Of a DNA stretch of 63,766 bases, positions 63,512 through 63,766 are shown one piece after another. A program made the position numbers and the translations under genes. Source of the DNA: Pseudopedobacter sp039918235 (GTDB taxonomy: Bacteria; Bacteroidota; Bacteroidia; Sphingobacteriales; Sphingobacteriaceae); NCBI GenBank assembly GCA_039918235.1, contig JBDSHZ010000015.1, forward strand, positions 1 through 63,766, read 5' to 3'. Position 1 is the stretch's first letter. The number at the start of each line of letters is the position of its first letter. Under the pieces are notes generated by a model that had not been told where the DNA came from, did no database searches, and saw nothing but the letters and a program-made list of their open reading frames with translations.

Positions 63512-63766
63512 CGGTTTCAAAGGTACAAAAAGACTTCAATTAAGGTAGCCTGCTTTTTAAAAGCGGATGGCTTATGCAGGATAGAAAAAATAAATAAGCG
63601 TTTTCTAAAGCCGTTGTTTAAAACGCATTTGGAAGATTTAGAAAACGAAGAAGCCTTTTGCGCCGGATTAGAAAAAAAAATAATACTCTAAAATAGCAAT
63701 ACAAACAATATAATTCACGAAACAATTTTTCTAAGCATCTTTAGGTAATTTAGCTTTTATTATGAA

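Noticed and set aside
63425..63691. 88-codon open frame overlapping the 5' end of cmk
   Set aside because: The first part is opposite cmk. The last 50 codons (with FKTHLEDLENEEAF) look slightly coding-like, but there is no start codon after the overlap, so it was not called as a gene.
1..63766. CRISPR arrays, rRNA genes, complete insertion sequences or prophage genes
   Set aside because: None was seen. The only regular tandem repeat is inside the MBG-repeat gene, in frame and without spacers.

Overview
The window looks like chromosomal DNA of a Bacteroidota bacterium, most likely a Sphingobacteriaceae/Pedobacter-like species. The support is: AT-rich sequence; promoters of the TTTG-N19/20-TAnnTTTG type; a SusC/SusD pair; a type IX secretion sorting domain next to a PorP/SprF protein; BatA; and many outer-membrane or lipoprotein glycoside hydrolases. 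No phage and no complete insertion sequence was seen.

Region 1 (1-8.3 kb) holds aromatic amino acid catabolism: homogentisate dioxygenase (cut by the left edge), a divergent fumarylacetoacetase-family hydrolase plus flavin reductase, and a phenylalanine hydroxylase-SDR operon. Between them are a HigBA-type toxin-antitoxin pair flanked by inverted intergenic repeats, a zinc-ribbon protein, a short SSB, a lipoprotein, and several strong palindromes.

Region 2 (8.5-20.8 kb) is a co-directional housekeeping run: BatA-type protein, a dihydroorotase homologue that has lost its metal ligands, two unknown or DUF4199 proteins, two glycosyltransferases, a membrane protein, a GH3-family protein, Dxr, RseP, HscB and tRNA-Leu(CAA) with a strong terminator. 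It is followed by about 630 bp without an intact gene but with possible coding remnants.

Region 3 (21.4-26.9 kb) has a PAS-AraC regulator divergent from a large MBG-repeat secreted protein with a type IX sorting tail, followed by a PorP/SprF protein.

Region 4 (27.2-60.4 kb) is a large polysaccharide utilisation locus. It has a FucP-type sugar permease, SusC/SusD, a CBM9-like cytoplasmic protein, NagA and NagB-like enzymes, a PhyH-type dioxygenase, a TIM-barrel gene broken by an amber codon, GH106-like, GH28, GH92, PL8 and GH88. After an interrupting frameshifted HTH gene come a LacI regulator, a second dioxygenase with a hexuronate-type MFS permease, an AraC regulator with a second TIM barrel, and then a GH52-like protein, a sialate O-acetylesterase-like protein and an alginate-lyase-fold protein. 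PL8 plus GH88 imply release and opening of unsaturated uronic-acid disaccharides; NagA/NagB imply use of the amino sugar. No sulfatase is present, so unsulfated hyaluronan/chondroitin-like or other glucuronate-rich glycans are more likely than sulfated ones. Near-identical motifs with core GTGTACGkwAAC sit at both ends of the locus and are candidate LacI operators.

Region 5 (60.6-63.8 kb) returns to ordinary genes: an NlpC/P60 lipoprotein, a DUF2147 protein, a YCF48-like repeat protein and cytidylate kinase.

The most unusual observations are the duplicated dioxygenase + TIM-barrel + hexuronate-permease module, the candidate LacI operators bounding the locus, the metal-free dihydroorotase, and two genes apparently inactivated by a single change. 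All calls come from reading the sequence; no database search was possible.
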